Shown here: positions 43,722 through 52,088 of the stretch, in pieces
Numbering within the stretch: position 1 is the first letter of the stretch
Layout: every line of letters begins with the position of its first letter
Origin: Burkholderiales bacterium
GTDB taxonomy: Bacteria > Pseudomonadota > Gammaproteobacteria > Burkholderiales > Burkholderiaceae_C
Assembly: GCA_016703325.1 (NCBI GenBank)
Contig: JADJCH010000020.1
Location: 14,819 to 78,818 of the forward strand
Reading direction: 5' to 3'
DNA length: 64,000 nt
Notes under the pieces: generated by a model
The model's input: the letters and a program-made list of their open reading frames with translations, nothing else
Databases searched by the model: none
What the model was told of the DNA's origin: nothing
Made by a program: the position numbers and the translations under genes

Positions 43722-44132
43722 ATGAGCCTGCTGGTCGACACCAGCGTGTGGTCGCTGGCCCTGCGGCGCCAGGCCACCCAGCCCCAGCCGCCGGAGGTAC
43801 TGGCACTGCGCGAGGCGATCCTTGGCGCAGACCAGGTGTTCGTCACCGGCCAGGTGCTGCAGGAGTTGCTGCAGGGCTTTGCCGGCCCCAAGGACAGTGC
43901 ACGGATCATCGAGCACTTCGCGGCGCTGGGCTGCGTGCAGCCGGACCGGCAAGACCACATCGAAGCGGCCGAACTTCGCAACACCTGCCGCCGTGGTGGC
44001 GTGCAGATCGGCACCATCGACGCCCTGCTGATCCAGCTCTGCCGGCGCCATGACCTGACCCTGCTGTCCACCGACCCGGACTTCCGCTTCGCCGCCCGAC
44101 ATGTCGAATTCAGGCTCTGGGCGGTGAGCTGA
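43722..44132 (+). CDS. VapC-type PIN toxin
   Basis: 136 residues. LLVDTSVWSLAL (first Asp), GQVLQELLQGFA (Glu), GTIDALLIQLCRRHDLTLLS and STDPDFRFAARH (late Asp pair) form the PIN RNase site. Pairs with the small VapB upstream. AAGGGG RBS lies eight bases before ATG. Third TA pair among the hydrogenase genes. Confidence 0.9.
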   Translation: MSLLVDTSVWSLALRRQATQPQPPEVLALREAILGADQVFVTGQVLQELLQGFAGPKDSARIIEHFAALGCVQPDRQDHIEAAELRNTCRRGGVQIGTIDALLIQLCRRHDLTLLSTDPDFRFAARHVEFRLWAVS

Positions 44133-44156
44133 TTCCGGCACCGACCCTCCCTCCCC

Positions 44157-45959
44157 ATGCGCATCCTCCTGCTCTGCCACAGCTTCAACAGCCTCAGCCA
44201 ACGCCTGTTCACCGCCCTGCGAGACGACGGGCACACGCTGTCGGTCGAGCTGGACATCGCCGACAACGTCACCGACGAGGCGATCGAGCTGTTCCGGCCG
44301 GATGCGCTGATCGCGCCCTTCCTGAAGCGGCGCATCGCCGAGGCCACCTGGCGGCGGCTGCCCTGCCTGATCATCCACCCCGGGCCGCCGGGCGACCGCG
44401 GGCCCAGTGCGCTGGACTGGGCGGTGATGCGCGAACAAACGCACTGGGGCGTGACGGTGCTGCAGGCCACCGCGGAGTTCGACGCCGGGCCGGTGCTGGC
44501 GCACGCCGGCTTTGTGATGCGCTCCGGCACCAAGGCCAGCCTGTACCGGCGCGAGGTGACCCGCGCCGCCGTGGGTGCGGTGCGCGAGGCGCTGCAGCGG
44601 TTGTCGTTCCCCCAGTCGGCCACCCAGCTTGTCTCGCAGCCGACCGCGACGCCCGAAGCCCCCGCCGGTCAAAACGGCTGGCAGCCGCTGATGCGCCAGG
44701 CCGATCGCGCCATCGACTGGCGGCGCGACCACAGCGCCACCGTCCTGCGCCACCTGCGCGCGGCGGACGGTTTTCCCGGCGTGGCCGCCACGCTGTTCGG
44801 CCAGCCAGCGCAACTCTTCGACGCGCATCCGGCCAACGCCGCCACGCGGGCGCGCGCCGCCGGGCTCGGGCAGCCAGGTGACGTGATCGCCCGCCGCGGG
44901 CCGGGCGTGCTGGTGCGCACGGTGGACGGTGCGGTCTGGATCGGCCACGTGCGCCGAGCGGCGACCACTACCGACGGCCTGACGCTCAAGCTGGCCGCCA
45001 CCCGCGCCTTCGCCGCCGAAAGCGCCGCGTTGCCGGAATGGCCCGCGCCGCTCGAACGCCCCACCGACGGACCCAACGCCGACTGGGCCGAGCTTCGCTA
45101 CGAGGAATTCGGCCCCGCAGACGGCACAGGCGCCCGCGTCGGCTGGCTGGAGTTCAACTTCCACAACGGCGCGATGAGCACCCGCCAATGCGAGCGCCTG
45201 CGCGACACCCTGCGCGAGTTGCGCCAGCGCCCGACGAAGGTGCTGCTGCTGGCGGGCGGTGCGGACTTCTTCTCCAACGGCATCCACCTGCACGACATCG
45301 AGGCCGCAGCGCCGGAGATGGGCCTCACGCCTGGCAACAGCACGGGCGACAGCGCCGCCGACGCCTCCTGGCGCAACATCCACGCGATGGACGACGCCGC
45401 GCTGGAGCTGCTGACGATGACGGACCGGCTCACGGTCGCGGTGCTGCGCGGCAACGCCGGTGCGGGCGGCTGCTTCCTGGCACTGGCCGCCGACCAGGTC
45501 TGGGCCCATGCCGGCGTGGTGCAGAACCCGCACTACAAGAACATGGGCAACCTCTACGGCTCGGAGTACTGGACCTACACCCTGCCCAAGCGCGTCGGCG
45601 CCGCGCAGGCCAAAGCGATCATGCAGGGCCGCCTGCCGATCGGCGCGGTGGAGGCGCAGCGCATCGGCCTGCTCGACGCGGTGCTGGGCGAGGACGCCGC
45701 CGAGCTGGAAGCACTGGCCCGCCAGCAGGCGCTGACCCTGGCCGCCTCACCGGACCTGGCCGAACGCATCGCCGCCAAGGCCGCCCGGCGCGCCGCCGAC
45801 GAAGCCGCCAAACCGCTGCAGCGCCACCGCGACGAGGAGCTGCAGCGCATGCACCGCAACTTCTACGGCTTCGACCCCAGCTACCACGTGGCGCGGCACT
45901 ACTTCGTGCACCGCAAGCCGCACGCGTGGACGCCGCGGCACCTGGCGGTGCACCGCTGA
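44157..45959 (+). CDS. hypX: HypX, CO synthesis for NiFe site under O2
   Basis: 600 residues (hoxX). The N-terminal half is formyltransferase-like (MRILLLCHSFNSLSQRLF; LIIHPGPPGDRGPSALDWAV; VLQATAEFDAGPVLAH). The C-terminal half is enoyl-CoA hydratase-like (VLLLAGGADFFSNGIHLHDI; VLRGNAGAGGCFLALAADQ; KNMGNLYGSEYWTYTLPKR). HypX takes the formyl group of N10-formyl-tetrahydrofolate and, through formyl-CoA, releases CO for the active-site iron when O2 is present. It fits the O2-tolerant HoxK. It is separated from hypE by about 9.6 kb of TA, rhomboid and TRAP genes. Confidence 0.95.
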   Translation: MRILLLCHSFNSLSQRLFTALRDDGHTLSVELDIADNVTDEAIELFRPDALIAPFLKRRIAEATWRRLPCLIIHPGPPGDRGPSALDWAVMREQTHWGVTVLQATAEFDAGPVLAHAGFVMRSGTKASLYRREVTRAAVGAVREALQRLSFPQSATQLVSQPTATPEAPAGQNGWQPLMRQADRAIDWRRDHSATVLRHLRAADGFPGVAATLFGQPAQLFDAHPANAATRARAAGLGQPGDVIARRGPGVLVRTVDGAVWIGHVRRAATTTDGLTLKLAATRAFAAESAALPEWPAPLERPTDGPNADWAELRYEEFGPADGTGARVGWLEFNFHNGAMSTRQCERLRDTLRELRQRPTKVLLLAGGADFFSNGIHLHDIEAAAPEMGLTPGNSTGDSAADASWRNIHAMDDAALELLTMTDRLTVAVLRGNAGAGGCFLALAADQVWAHAGVVQNPHYKNMGNLYGSEYWTYTLPKRVGAAQAKAIMQGRLPIGAVEAQRIGLLDAVLGEDAAELEALARQQALTLAASPDLAERIAAKAARRAADEAAKPLQRHRDEELQRMHRNFYGFDPSYHVARHYFVHRKPHAWTPRHLAVHR

Positions 45960-46001
45960 CACTGCGGCCCGAAAACGCTGCGGAAAGGTGCCACTCAACG
46001 G

Positions 46002-46697
46002 TCAGTGGGGTTTGCGCGCCACGATGACCACGCGGAAGTCCTTGCGTGTGCTGCCGTGCCGCTCGACCGCCTCGACCAACCACCCGTGGCGCTCGAAAGC
46101 CGAGCGCAGTTGGCCCGCATCGAAGATCAGCGCATGGGGCGCCTTGCCGAAGGCACGCATCAGCGGCAGCAGCAGGTACGGGATCAGCGGGTTCATCTCT
46201 GCCAGGCAGGCGGTTTTGGAGATGAACAGACCGCCGGGTTTCACTGCGGCCAACAGGCTGCTCAAGGCGGCATCCAGATCCGACACCAGGTGCAGCAGGT
46301 TGAAGGCCAGCAGCACGTCGTACGGCCCGCCACCGGGCACGCCGGCCTCTGCATCGGCCACCTCGAAGTGCAGCTGGGGCAACGGCAACTGCGCGGCCGC
46401 CAGCTTCTCGCCCGCGATGGCGATCATCTCCCGCGACACATCGGTGGCGAGCCAGCGCCCGGTGCAGGCGGCCAGCCGCAGCGCGGTGCTGCCGGTGCCG
46501 CAGCCCACCTCCAGCACCGAATGCTGTGGCGCGAGCAGTTCACGCACCCGCTGCAGCGTTGTTTCGTAACCCGCCAGGTCGGCGATCGGGTCGGCGGCGT
46601 ACTTGCGCGCGATCCGGTCCCAGAAGCGGGCCTGGGCAACCGCTGCGGGTGTTGGGGAGGTGGTTGCGCCAGAAGGTGGCAAGGACCGGGGTGTCAT
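46002..46697 (-). CDS. Class I SAM-dependent methyltransferase
   Basis: 231 residues. FWDRIARKYAADPIADLAGY, then motif I VLEVGCGTGSTALRLA, ATDVSREMIAIA (acidic residue), VLLAFNLLHLVSDLDA and AAVKPGGLFISKTACLAEM. UbiE/MenG-like overall, but the substrate is not identifiable. Start overlaps the stop of the upstream hydrolase as ATGA, so they form an operon. Convergent with hypX. Confidence 0.85.
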   Translation of the reverse strand: MTPRSLPPSGATTSPTPAAVAQARFWDRIARKYAADPIADLAGYETTLQRVRELLAPQHSVLEVGCGTGSTALRLAACTGRWLATDVSREMIAIAGEKLAAAQLPLPQLHFEVADAEAGVPGGGPYDVLLAFNLLHLVSDLDAALSSLLAAVKPGGLFISKTACLAEMNPLIPYLLLPLMRAFGKAPHALIFDAGQLRSAFERHGWLVEAVERHGSTRKDFRVVIVARKPH

Positions 46698-47848
46698 GGC
46701 AAGCCAACCGGTGGATCTGACCCTGGGATGCTATCCCTGTCCAACCCCGTCAGCCGCCGCCCCCAGCGCTGCGCCGCCTCCCGCAGCGCGGCGGCCATCG
46801 GCTCACTGCCCATGCGGTGGCCGCCGCCGGGCACGCGGTGGACCTCGACACCCCTGCCGACCCCGGGGCCGCGGGGGCCGGCGGCCCCCAGACCGGCCAG
46901 CGCCTCCAGCCGGTCCGTGGTGGCCACGGGGCAGACGGCATCCGCCTCCCCGTGCACCAGCGCCAGCGGCAGGCCGCGCACGGCCAGCGCCGGCAGCACT
47001 TCTGCGGCCCAGCCCCAGGCGTCGTGGCCCAGCGTCCAGTGGTTGACACCGTAGTGGGCGTGGACCCGCCAGCTGGCGAGCGCGGCCTCGCTGCGCGCCT
47101 CCGGCCGCAGCATGCGCGCCAGCGACCAGCGCGCGCCGCTGGCCCGCACGCCGCCGGGCACACCCTGGTCATCGTCGTAGGCCTGCGCGGCCAGGGCGAG
47201 CCGGTCCTCCGCGCTGGACGGCGGTTGGCCCGCCGGGCTCAGCCGGGCCAGGTCGTATCGATGGCCGAGGTAGAGATCGGCCAGATCCAGCGGCGTGGTG
47301 AGCGCTGTGCCCTCCCCGCTTTCCCCGCTTTCCCCGCTCAACCAGCCGCGGCCCGCCTCGCCCAGCCAGGGCGACCAACCGACCAGGTAGTGCTGCAGCT
47401 CCTCGACGCTGCCCAGGAAGGCCGAACGCAGCAACAGCCCCTGCACCTGCTGCGGGTGGCGCGCCGCATAGGCCAACGCCACGAAGGCGCCCCAGGACCC
47501 CGCGGCGACCGCCCAGCCCTCCAGGCCCAGGTGGCCGCGCAGCGCCTCCAGGTCGTCGAGCAGATGCTCCAGGGTATTGCCGCACAGTTCACCCAGCGGC
47601 AGGCTGCGCCCGCAGCCACGCTGGTCGACGGCGATCCAGCGCAGCGGCAACCCTGCAAAACCCGCCACCGACTCCACCCGGCTGCGCCCCCCCGGCCCGC
47701 CGTGGATCACCAGCACCGGCCGGCCGGCGGGGTCACCACCTTCGCAGAACCAGACGCGGTGCGACACGCCCCCCACCGCAGGCCGCTCCAGCCAGCAGCC
47801 GGCGGCGAAGGGATCGGTACAAGGGTCGGCGGGAAGGTCGGCGCTCAT
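46694..47848 (-). CDS. Alpha/beta hydrolase, proline iminopeptidase-like
   Basis: 384 residues. VLVIHGGPGGRSRVESVAGF (HGGPG oxyanion motif), VDQRGCGRSLP, nucleophile elbow AAGSWGAFVALAYA (G-S-W-G), and late LVHGEADAVCPVA (Asp) with VPGGGHRMG (His) complete the catalytic triad. This is the pattern of proline iminopeptidases (HGGPG plus DQRGxGxS). ATG 47848 chosen; ATG 47854 is possible. A stretch of palindromic repeats lies upstream. Confidence 0.85.
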   Translation of the reverse strand: MSADLPADPCTDPFAAGCWLERPAVGGVSHRVWFCEGGDPAGRPVLVIHGGPGGRSRVESVAGFAGLPLRWIAVDQRGCGRSLPLGELCGNTLEHLLDDLEALRGHLGLEGWAVAAGSWGAFVALAYAARHPQQVQGLLLRSAFLGSVEELQHYLVGWSPWLGEAGRGWLSGESGESGEGTALTTPLDLADLYLGHRYDLARLSPAGQPPSSAEDRLALAAQAYDDDQGVPGGVRASGARWSLARMLRPEARSEAALASWRVHAHYGVNHWTLGHDAWGWAAEVLPALAVRGLPLALVHGEADAVCPVATTDRLEALAGLGAAGPRGPGVGRGVEVHRVPGGGHRMGSEPMAAALREAAQRWGRRLTGLDRDSIPGSDPPVGLP

Positions 47849-47878
47849 GGGCATCCGCACCGCGCCCCGGGCTCTGCT

Positions 47879-48029
47879 CCCCTCTCCCAGCTTGGGAGAG
47901 GGGTTGGGGGTGAGGGCAAGGCCACCACCCCGCCACCTGGCCGAGCCCCCTCCCCAACCCCTCCCCCACGAGGGGGGCGGGGCTTCAGGCCGGGGCGCAT
48001 CACGCCCCTCTCCCACCTCGGGAGAGGGG
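47879..48029. repeat. Two CCCCTCTCCC palindromes with a GC-rich middle unit
   Basis: Two near-identical 25-bp palindromes, CCCCTCTCCC-N5-GGGAGAGGGG, stand at 47879-47903 and 48005-48029. Between them is a related unit (CCCCTCCCCCACGAGGGGGG, near 47960). This is a repeat type very common between genes of beta- and gammaproteobacteria. It sits between trpS and the peptidase gene and may act as RNA hairpins or insertion hot spots. Confidence 0.75.
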
Positions 48030-48078
48030 CCAGGGGAGAGGGCCTGCGCCAGACCGGCTTCATCCCGCGGCGTGCCGA

Positions 48079-49398
48079 TCAGCTCTCCGCCGCCGCCGCA
48101 ATCAGCGCGGCCAGCGCCTCGGCCACCTCGGCCTCGCTGACGCCTTCGCCCAGGGCCAGCAGCCCCACCGGCGCGCCCGCCAGCGCCGCGGCGCCGTCGG
48201 TCTTGAGCTTCTTCACCCACTCGCCTGCATCGCGCCCGCCGGCAAAGGCCTGGCTCTGCAGCAGCACCCGGCCGTCGTGGGCACTGAGCTTGAAGTAGAA
48301 CTGCCCGTCCGCCTCGCGGTACTGCTTGAACACCGGCAGATGCGCCTTCGCCTTGGCGGTGGGCGCCGCAGCGGCCTTCAGCGGCTGGAAGCTGCGCAGG
48401 CCGACCGCGTGGCGCAGCTCGTCCAGCAACGGCCGGGCAATCGCGCGGGCCTTGGCGGCGCCCGCCTGCAGAATGGCCTCGATCTTCTCCGGGTGCGCCA
48501 TCAACTCGTCGTAGCGCGCGCGCATCGGGCCGATCTGCCGCTCGATCTGGTCGAACAGCCGCTGCTTGGCTTCCCCCCAGGCCAGGCCCGCTCGCAGCTC
48601 GGCGCGGAAGGCGGCGCGCTCCTCGGCGTTGGCAAAGGCATCGAAGATCGTCACCAGGTGCGCACCCTCCGGGTCCTTCGGCTCGCCGGGCAGCCGGCTG
48701 TCGGTCACGATGCGCGCGATCGCCTCGCGCAGCGCCCTGCTGCCGCCCTCGAACAACGGGATCACGTTGTCGTAGCTCTTGCTCATCTTGCGCCCGTCCA
48801 GCCCGGGCAGCAGCTCCATCTCCTCGTCCACCTGCGCCTCGGGCAGGACGAAGAACTCTTTTCCTTTGCCAAAGAGGTGGTTGAAGCGCTGCGCCACATC
48901 GCGCGCCATCTCGATGTGCTGCACCTGGTCCTTGCCCACCGGCACGCGGTGCGCGTTGAACATCAGGATGTCCGCCGCCATCAGGATGGGGTAGCAGTAC
49001 AGCCCCATCGTCACGCCCGCGTCCGGCTCCTCGCCCGCGGCGATGTTGGCGTCCACGCTGGCCTTGTAGGCATGCGCGCGGTTCATCTGCCCCTTGCTGG
49101 TCACGCAGGTCAGCAGCCAGGTCAGCTCCGGAATCTCGGGGATGTCACTCTGGCGGTAGAACGTCGCCCGGTCGGTGTCCAGCCCGGCGGCGATCCAGGT
49201 GGCCGCGATCTGCAGCCGCGACGCCTCGATGCGGTCCGGCTCATCGCACTTGATCAGTGCGTGGTAATCGGCCATGAAGAAAAAGCTCTCCACCCCCGAC
49301 TCGCGGCTGGCTTCGATGCAGGGGCGCACCGCGCCGACATAGTTGCCGAGGTGCAGGGTGCCGGTGGTGGTGATGCCGGTGAGGACGCGTTGGGGCAT
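48079..49398 (-). CDS. trpS: Tryptophan-tRNA ligase
   Basis: 439 residues. MPQRVLTGITTTGTLHLGNY carries the HxGH-like signature, YPILMAADILMFNAHRVPVG is the Trp pocket region, and LDGRKMSKSYDN is the KMSKS loop. After about residue 330 there is a C-terminal extension (PVFKQYREADGQFYFKLSAH, then GVSEAEVAEALAALIAAAAE) as in TrpS of many betaproteobacteria. A housekeeping gene, which argues that this part is chromosomal. Start ATG 49398 follows family alignment. Confidence 0.95.
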   Translation of the reverse strand: MPQRVLTGITTTGTLHLGNYVGAVRPCIEASRESGVESFFFMADYHALIKCDEPDRIEASRLQIAATWIAAGLDTDRATFYRQSDIPEIPELTWLLTCVTSKGQMNRAHAYKASVDANIAAGEEPDAGVTMGLYCYPILMAADILMFNAHRVPVGKDQVQHIEMARDVAQRFNHLFGKGKEFFVLPEAQVDEEMELLPGLDGRKMSKSYDNVIPLFEGGSRALREAIARIVTDSRLPGEPKDPEGAHLVTIFDAFANAEERAAFRAELRAGLAWGEAKQRLFDQIERQIGPMRARYDELMAHPEKIEAILQAGAAKARAIARPLLDELRHAVGLRSFQPLKAAAAPTAKAKAHLPVFKQYREADGQFYFKLSAHDGRVLLQSQAFAGGRDAGEWVKKLKTDGAAALAGAPVGLLALGEGVSEAEVAEALAALIAAAAES

Positions 49399-49609
49399 GG
49401 CAGACAGGGTGGGCAATGGGTGGGCGCCGCTGGCGCGCAGGCTCGCCGCCGGGCGAGCGCAGCAGAGGGTGGATTGTCGCTGTTCAGACCCCCAGCCCAT
49501 GAGCCGCTGCGTTCTCGGCGCGGCACGCGGGGTCTGTGGTGACTCGGCCCAAGAGGTGGACAACGAGGTGCGCTGCCAGCGTGGGAACTGGTGAGGGCTT
49601 TGCTCACCG

Positions 49610-49650
49610 ATGACCGATCAAATCGAACGATTCGACTAAAATGACCGATC
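49610..49650. promoter_or_regulatory. Promoter/operator of Phd-PIN pair
   Basis: ATGACCGATC occurs twice, at 49610-49619 and 49641-49650, flanking the palindrome TCGAACGATTCGA (49623-49635). The AT-rich stretch (ACTAAAAT) could hold a -10 box. It is 28 bases before the antitoxin ATG, fitting cooperative Phd-type autorepression. Confidence 0.55.
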
Positions 49651-49677
49651 TCCATTCTTGGATCCGGAGTCTCTGAC

Positions 49678-49929
49678 ATGCTGACCTTCACCGCCAATGA
49701 AGCGAAGACCCGCTTCGGCGAACTGCTCGACCGGGTGCAGCGCGAGCCGGTTCAGGTGTCGCGGCACAACCGGGTGGTCGGCGTGATGGTCTCGCCGGAG
49801 GACTACGAGGCGATGCGCGCCTTCTACGCCGATCGACTGCAGCGGACGCTGGACCAGACCGCTCAGGAGGCCGCCGCAAAAGGCCTGACCGACGAGGAAC
49901 TCCAGCGCCTGCTCGCCGATGAAAGCTGA
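49678..49929 (+). CDS. Phd/YefM-type antitoxin
   Basis: 83 residues. LTFTANEAKTRFGELLDRVQ then REPVQVSRHNRVVGVMVSPE is the Phd/YefM DNA-binding fold; RTLDQTAQEAAAKGLTDEEL is the toxin-binding tail. The toxin starts inside its last codons. Confidence 0.92.
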   Translation: MLTFTANEAKTRFGELLDRVQREPVQVSRHNRVVGVMVSPEDYEAMRAFYADRLQRTLDQTAQEAAAKGLTDEELQRLLADES

Positions 49930-50404
49930 TCGCCGGGCCGTCGTCGACACCAATGTCCTGATCAGCGCCGCTCTCTCTGCGGGTTCGGCCCCCGCGCAGG
50001 TGCTGCGTCATCTGCTGGCCCAGGGCCGCCTCGTCTTCTGCGAGGAAACCTTCGCGGAGCTGGAAACGCGCCTCTGGCGTCCAAAGTTCGACCGCTACCT
50101 CAGCCTGGAACGCCGGCGCCAACTGCTGCACGACCTGCGGGCCGCCAGCGAATGGGTCACGCTGCCCTCAGCACCACTGCCAACCTACAGCCGGGACCCA
50201 GACGACGACAAGTTCATCCACCTCGCCCTGGCCGCGCGGGTCGACTGGCTCATCAGCGGCGATCAGGACCTGCTGGTCCTGGTGCCACTGCCCGGGGTCA
50301 TGATCCTCACTGCAGCCGAAGCACTCCAGCAGATCGAAAATCGTGGGAGACACTGCGCCCCGACCGCCGCCCTCCCTCCCACACAGTCCCCTGCCGCACC
50401 ATGA
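49919..50404 (+). CDS. PIN-domain toxin (COG1569-like)
   Basis: 161 residues. VVDTNVLISAALSAGSAPAQ has the canonical DTN, FAELETRLWRPKFDRYL holds the Glu, RDPDDDKFIHLALAARVDWL and ISGDQDLLVL hold the later acidic residues. Overlaps the antitoxin by 11 bases. Its last bases overlap the SMR gene start (ATGA). Confidence 0.9.
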   Translation: MKADRRAVVDTNVLISAALSAGSAPAQVLRHLLAQGRLVFCEETFAELETRLWRPKFDRYLSLERRRQLLHDLRAASEWVTLPSAPLPTYSRDPDDDKFIHLALAARVDWLISGDQDLLVLVPLPGVMILTAAEALQQIENRGRHCAPTAALPPTQSPAAP

Positions 50405-50745
50405 CCGCCATCAGCCACCCCACCACCGCCTGGTTTGTGGTGCTCGTCTCCGGGCTGCTGGAGGTCATTTTTTCGGTGGGCATGAAGTTGTCTGAGGGCT
50501 ACAGCCGCCCCCTGCCCTCGCTGATCTCGGTGGCCGCGGCCATCCTCAGCGTCTGGCTCATGAGCCTCACGCTGAAGGTCATTCCCCTGGGCACCGCCTA
50601 CGCCATCTGGGCCGGCATCGGCGCGGCCGGCACCGCGCTGGCCGGCATGCTCTACTTCCAGGAACCCGCCAGCCCGGCACGCCTGGCCTGCATCGCCCTG
50701 GTGGTGGCGGGCATCGTCGGCCTGCAGTGGCTGGAATCGGCCTGA
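50401..50745 (+). CDS. Small multidrug resistance exporter (SugE/Gdx-like)
   Basis: 114 residues, four membrane helices. WFVVLVSGLLEVIFSVGMKL holds the essential Glu of TM1. GYSRPLPSLISVAAAILSVW and IPLGTAYAIWAGIGAAGTAL resemble the Gdx (guanidinium exporter) branch more than EmrE. No guanidine riboswitch is visible; instead its ATG overlaps the PIN toxin stop, so it is read from the TA transcript. Confidence 0.88.
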   Translation: MTAISHPTTAWFVVLVSGLLEVIFSVGMKLSEGYSRPLPSLISVAAAILSVWLMSLTLKVIPLGTAYAIWAGIGAAGTALAGMLYFQEPASPARLACIALVVAGIVGLQWLESA

Positions 50746-50823
50746 TCCCCTGATCCCCTGATCGCCATACCCGGCCGGCCCGATGCGCCGCTGCCCCGCC
50801 CCATGAGACCGTGACGCCCCAGG

Positions 50824-50878
50824 CGCCCGTTAACCGCCCGTTAACCGCCTGTTGACCGCCCGTTGACCGCCTGTTGTG
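50824..50878. repeat. Five tandem 11-bp units CGCCCGTTAAC
   Basis: Units CGCCCGTTAAC (twice), CGCCTGTTGAC, CGCCCGTTGAC and CGCCTGTTGTG run head to tail. One helical turn per unit is suggestive of a binding array, but the flanking genes converge here, so it may be only slippage or part of a 3' end. Confidence 0.6.
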
Positions 50879-50910
50879 CGCTGCGAGGGGCCGCACTCGG
50901 GGCCCCAGCC

Positions 50911-51630
50911 TCAATCGCCGCCCCCACAACCGCCACCGCCGCAGCCATCGCCAGAGCCGCCCCCGCCCCCGTCGCCGCCGGCATCATCGAAACCGGCCGT
51001 CCCACCGTCGAAGGCATCACTCCCGAAGTCACCGCCACAGTAGGCGGCCCCCGCGGAGGATCCCGGGTCGGTCCGCCGGACCCCTTTGCAGTCCGGCACA
51101 TAGGTGAACCCGCCTGAAACGCTCAGCTTCGCGTCCAGCGCAAACAGGAGCGGCAGCCGTGTCGGCGAGGCAGGATCGATGTTCTCCTCCTTGCAGGAGT
51201 ACCACCAGCAGCGCCTCAGGCCCTCATTCATCGCCGCGTTGCTCGACAGGACCACCGCAGGCGTGTGGTGCATGAACCGGCCAAACGCCCGTCTGCAGAA
51301 CAGATCGTAGTTCTTCGTGTAGAGAATGAACTCGTGCCACAGGTCATCGACCACCTGACTCGGCATGGACACAAACTTCCGCCCGCTTTTCAGATGGGCC
51401 AGAAAGAACTGCCGCAGACCATGCGCCACGAGTTGGCAGTCCTTCAACGACAGCTGCGGGTGCCGCTTCATCAGCTTCTCGAACAGCCCCCGCGGCAACT
51501 CCGCATGACGGATGAAATCCTCGCGGCGCAGTCGCTGATTTCGCAGCCAGAAGACCAGTGCGATGGCGCAGCTCGCGATGGCGAAGATGGTCAGGAGGAT
51601 GGGCATGCGAGATTTGACGTTGCCGCTCAA
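50911..51630 (-). CDS. Membrane-anchored GRDP-like glycine-rich protein
   Basis: 239 residues. One N-terminal membrane helix (MPILLTIFAIASCAIALVFW). SMPSQVVDDLWHEFILYTKN and YDLFCRRAFGRFMHHTPAVV match the GRDP-like (glycine-rich domain protein) motif. The C-terminus is a Gly/Asp/Cys tail (GGGGGSGDGCGGGGCGGGD). Function is unknown. ATG 51606 (MPILL) is an alternative start. Confidence 0.7.
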   Translation of the reverse strand: MSGNVKSRMPILLTIFAIASCAIALVFWLRNQRLRREDFIRHAELPRGLFEKLMKRHPQLSLKDCQLVAHGLRQFFLAHLKSGRKFVSMPSQVVDDLWHEFILYTKNYDLFCRRAFGRFMHHTPAVVLSSNAAMNEGLRRCWWYSCKEENIDPASPTRLPLLFALDAKLSVSGGFTYVPDCKGVRRTDPGSSAGAAYCGGDFGSDAFDGGTAGFDDAGGDGGGGGSGDGCGGGGCGGGD

Positions 51631-51821
51631 CAGCCGTCAAAGGCAATCGGACACTGCGGCCGGTGACCCGAGCATGGATTGCGCAACGACAGAACTTGCG
51701 TGCCCGACACGTCGCGCTGGGTGACGGCGCTGGCGGGGCATTGCATCGGGACGTGGCGGTCGATCCCGACCTGACCAATCCGTCAGAAGCGCCCTACACT
51801 GTCAGAAACCGGAGCTTCGCG

Positions 51822-52088
51822 ATGTCCAGCCCCCCTGCCGCCACCGTCAGCCTGCGCGACCGCCGCCAGATCACCCTGCCGGCAGAGATCGTCAGCGCGG
51901 CCGGCCTGAGCACGAACGACACGCTGGAAGTTCGCCTCGTGAACGGCAACATCGTGCTGGCGCCCACCCACGCGGCCCGGTCGGCGCCCCGGTCGATGAG
52001 CCGCTTCCTCGGCGCCGCCCAGGGCCTGTACGGCGCCACCGCGGAGGAGACCGACGCCCAGCTGCGTCAGCAGCGCGATGAGTGGTGA
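51822..52088 (+). CDS. AbrB-type antitoxin
   Basis: 88 residues. ATVSLRDRRQITLPAEIVSA then TNDTLEVRLVNGNIVLAPTH is a SpoVT/AbrB swapped-hairpin DNA-binding domain. The C-terminal region would bind the PIN toxin that overlaps its end. Two GTCAGAA repeats (51783 and 51801 region) lie just upstream and may be its operator. Confidence 0.85.
   Translation: MSSPPAATVSLRDRRQITLPAEIVSAAGLSTNDTLEVRLVNGNIVLAPTHAARSAPRSMSRFLGAAQGLYGATAEETDAQLRQQRDEW

Noticed and set aside
48079..49660. tRNA gene near trpS
   Set aside because: No T-arm or acceptor pairing was found there or elsewhere in the window.
50300..50400. Guanidine riboswitch ahead of the SMR gene
   Set aside because: The region is coding for the PIN toxin and shows no guanidine riboswitch motif.
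50824..50878. Possible CRISPR array
   Set aside because: Units are 11 bp with no spacers and no cas genes are present.
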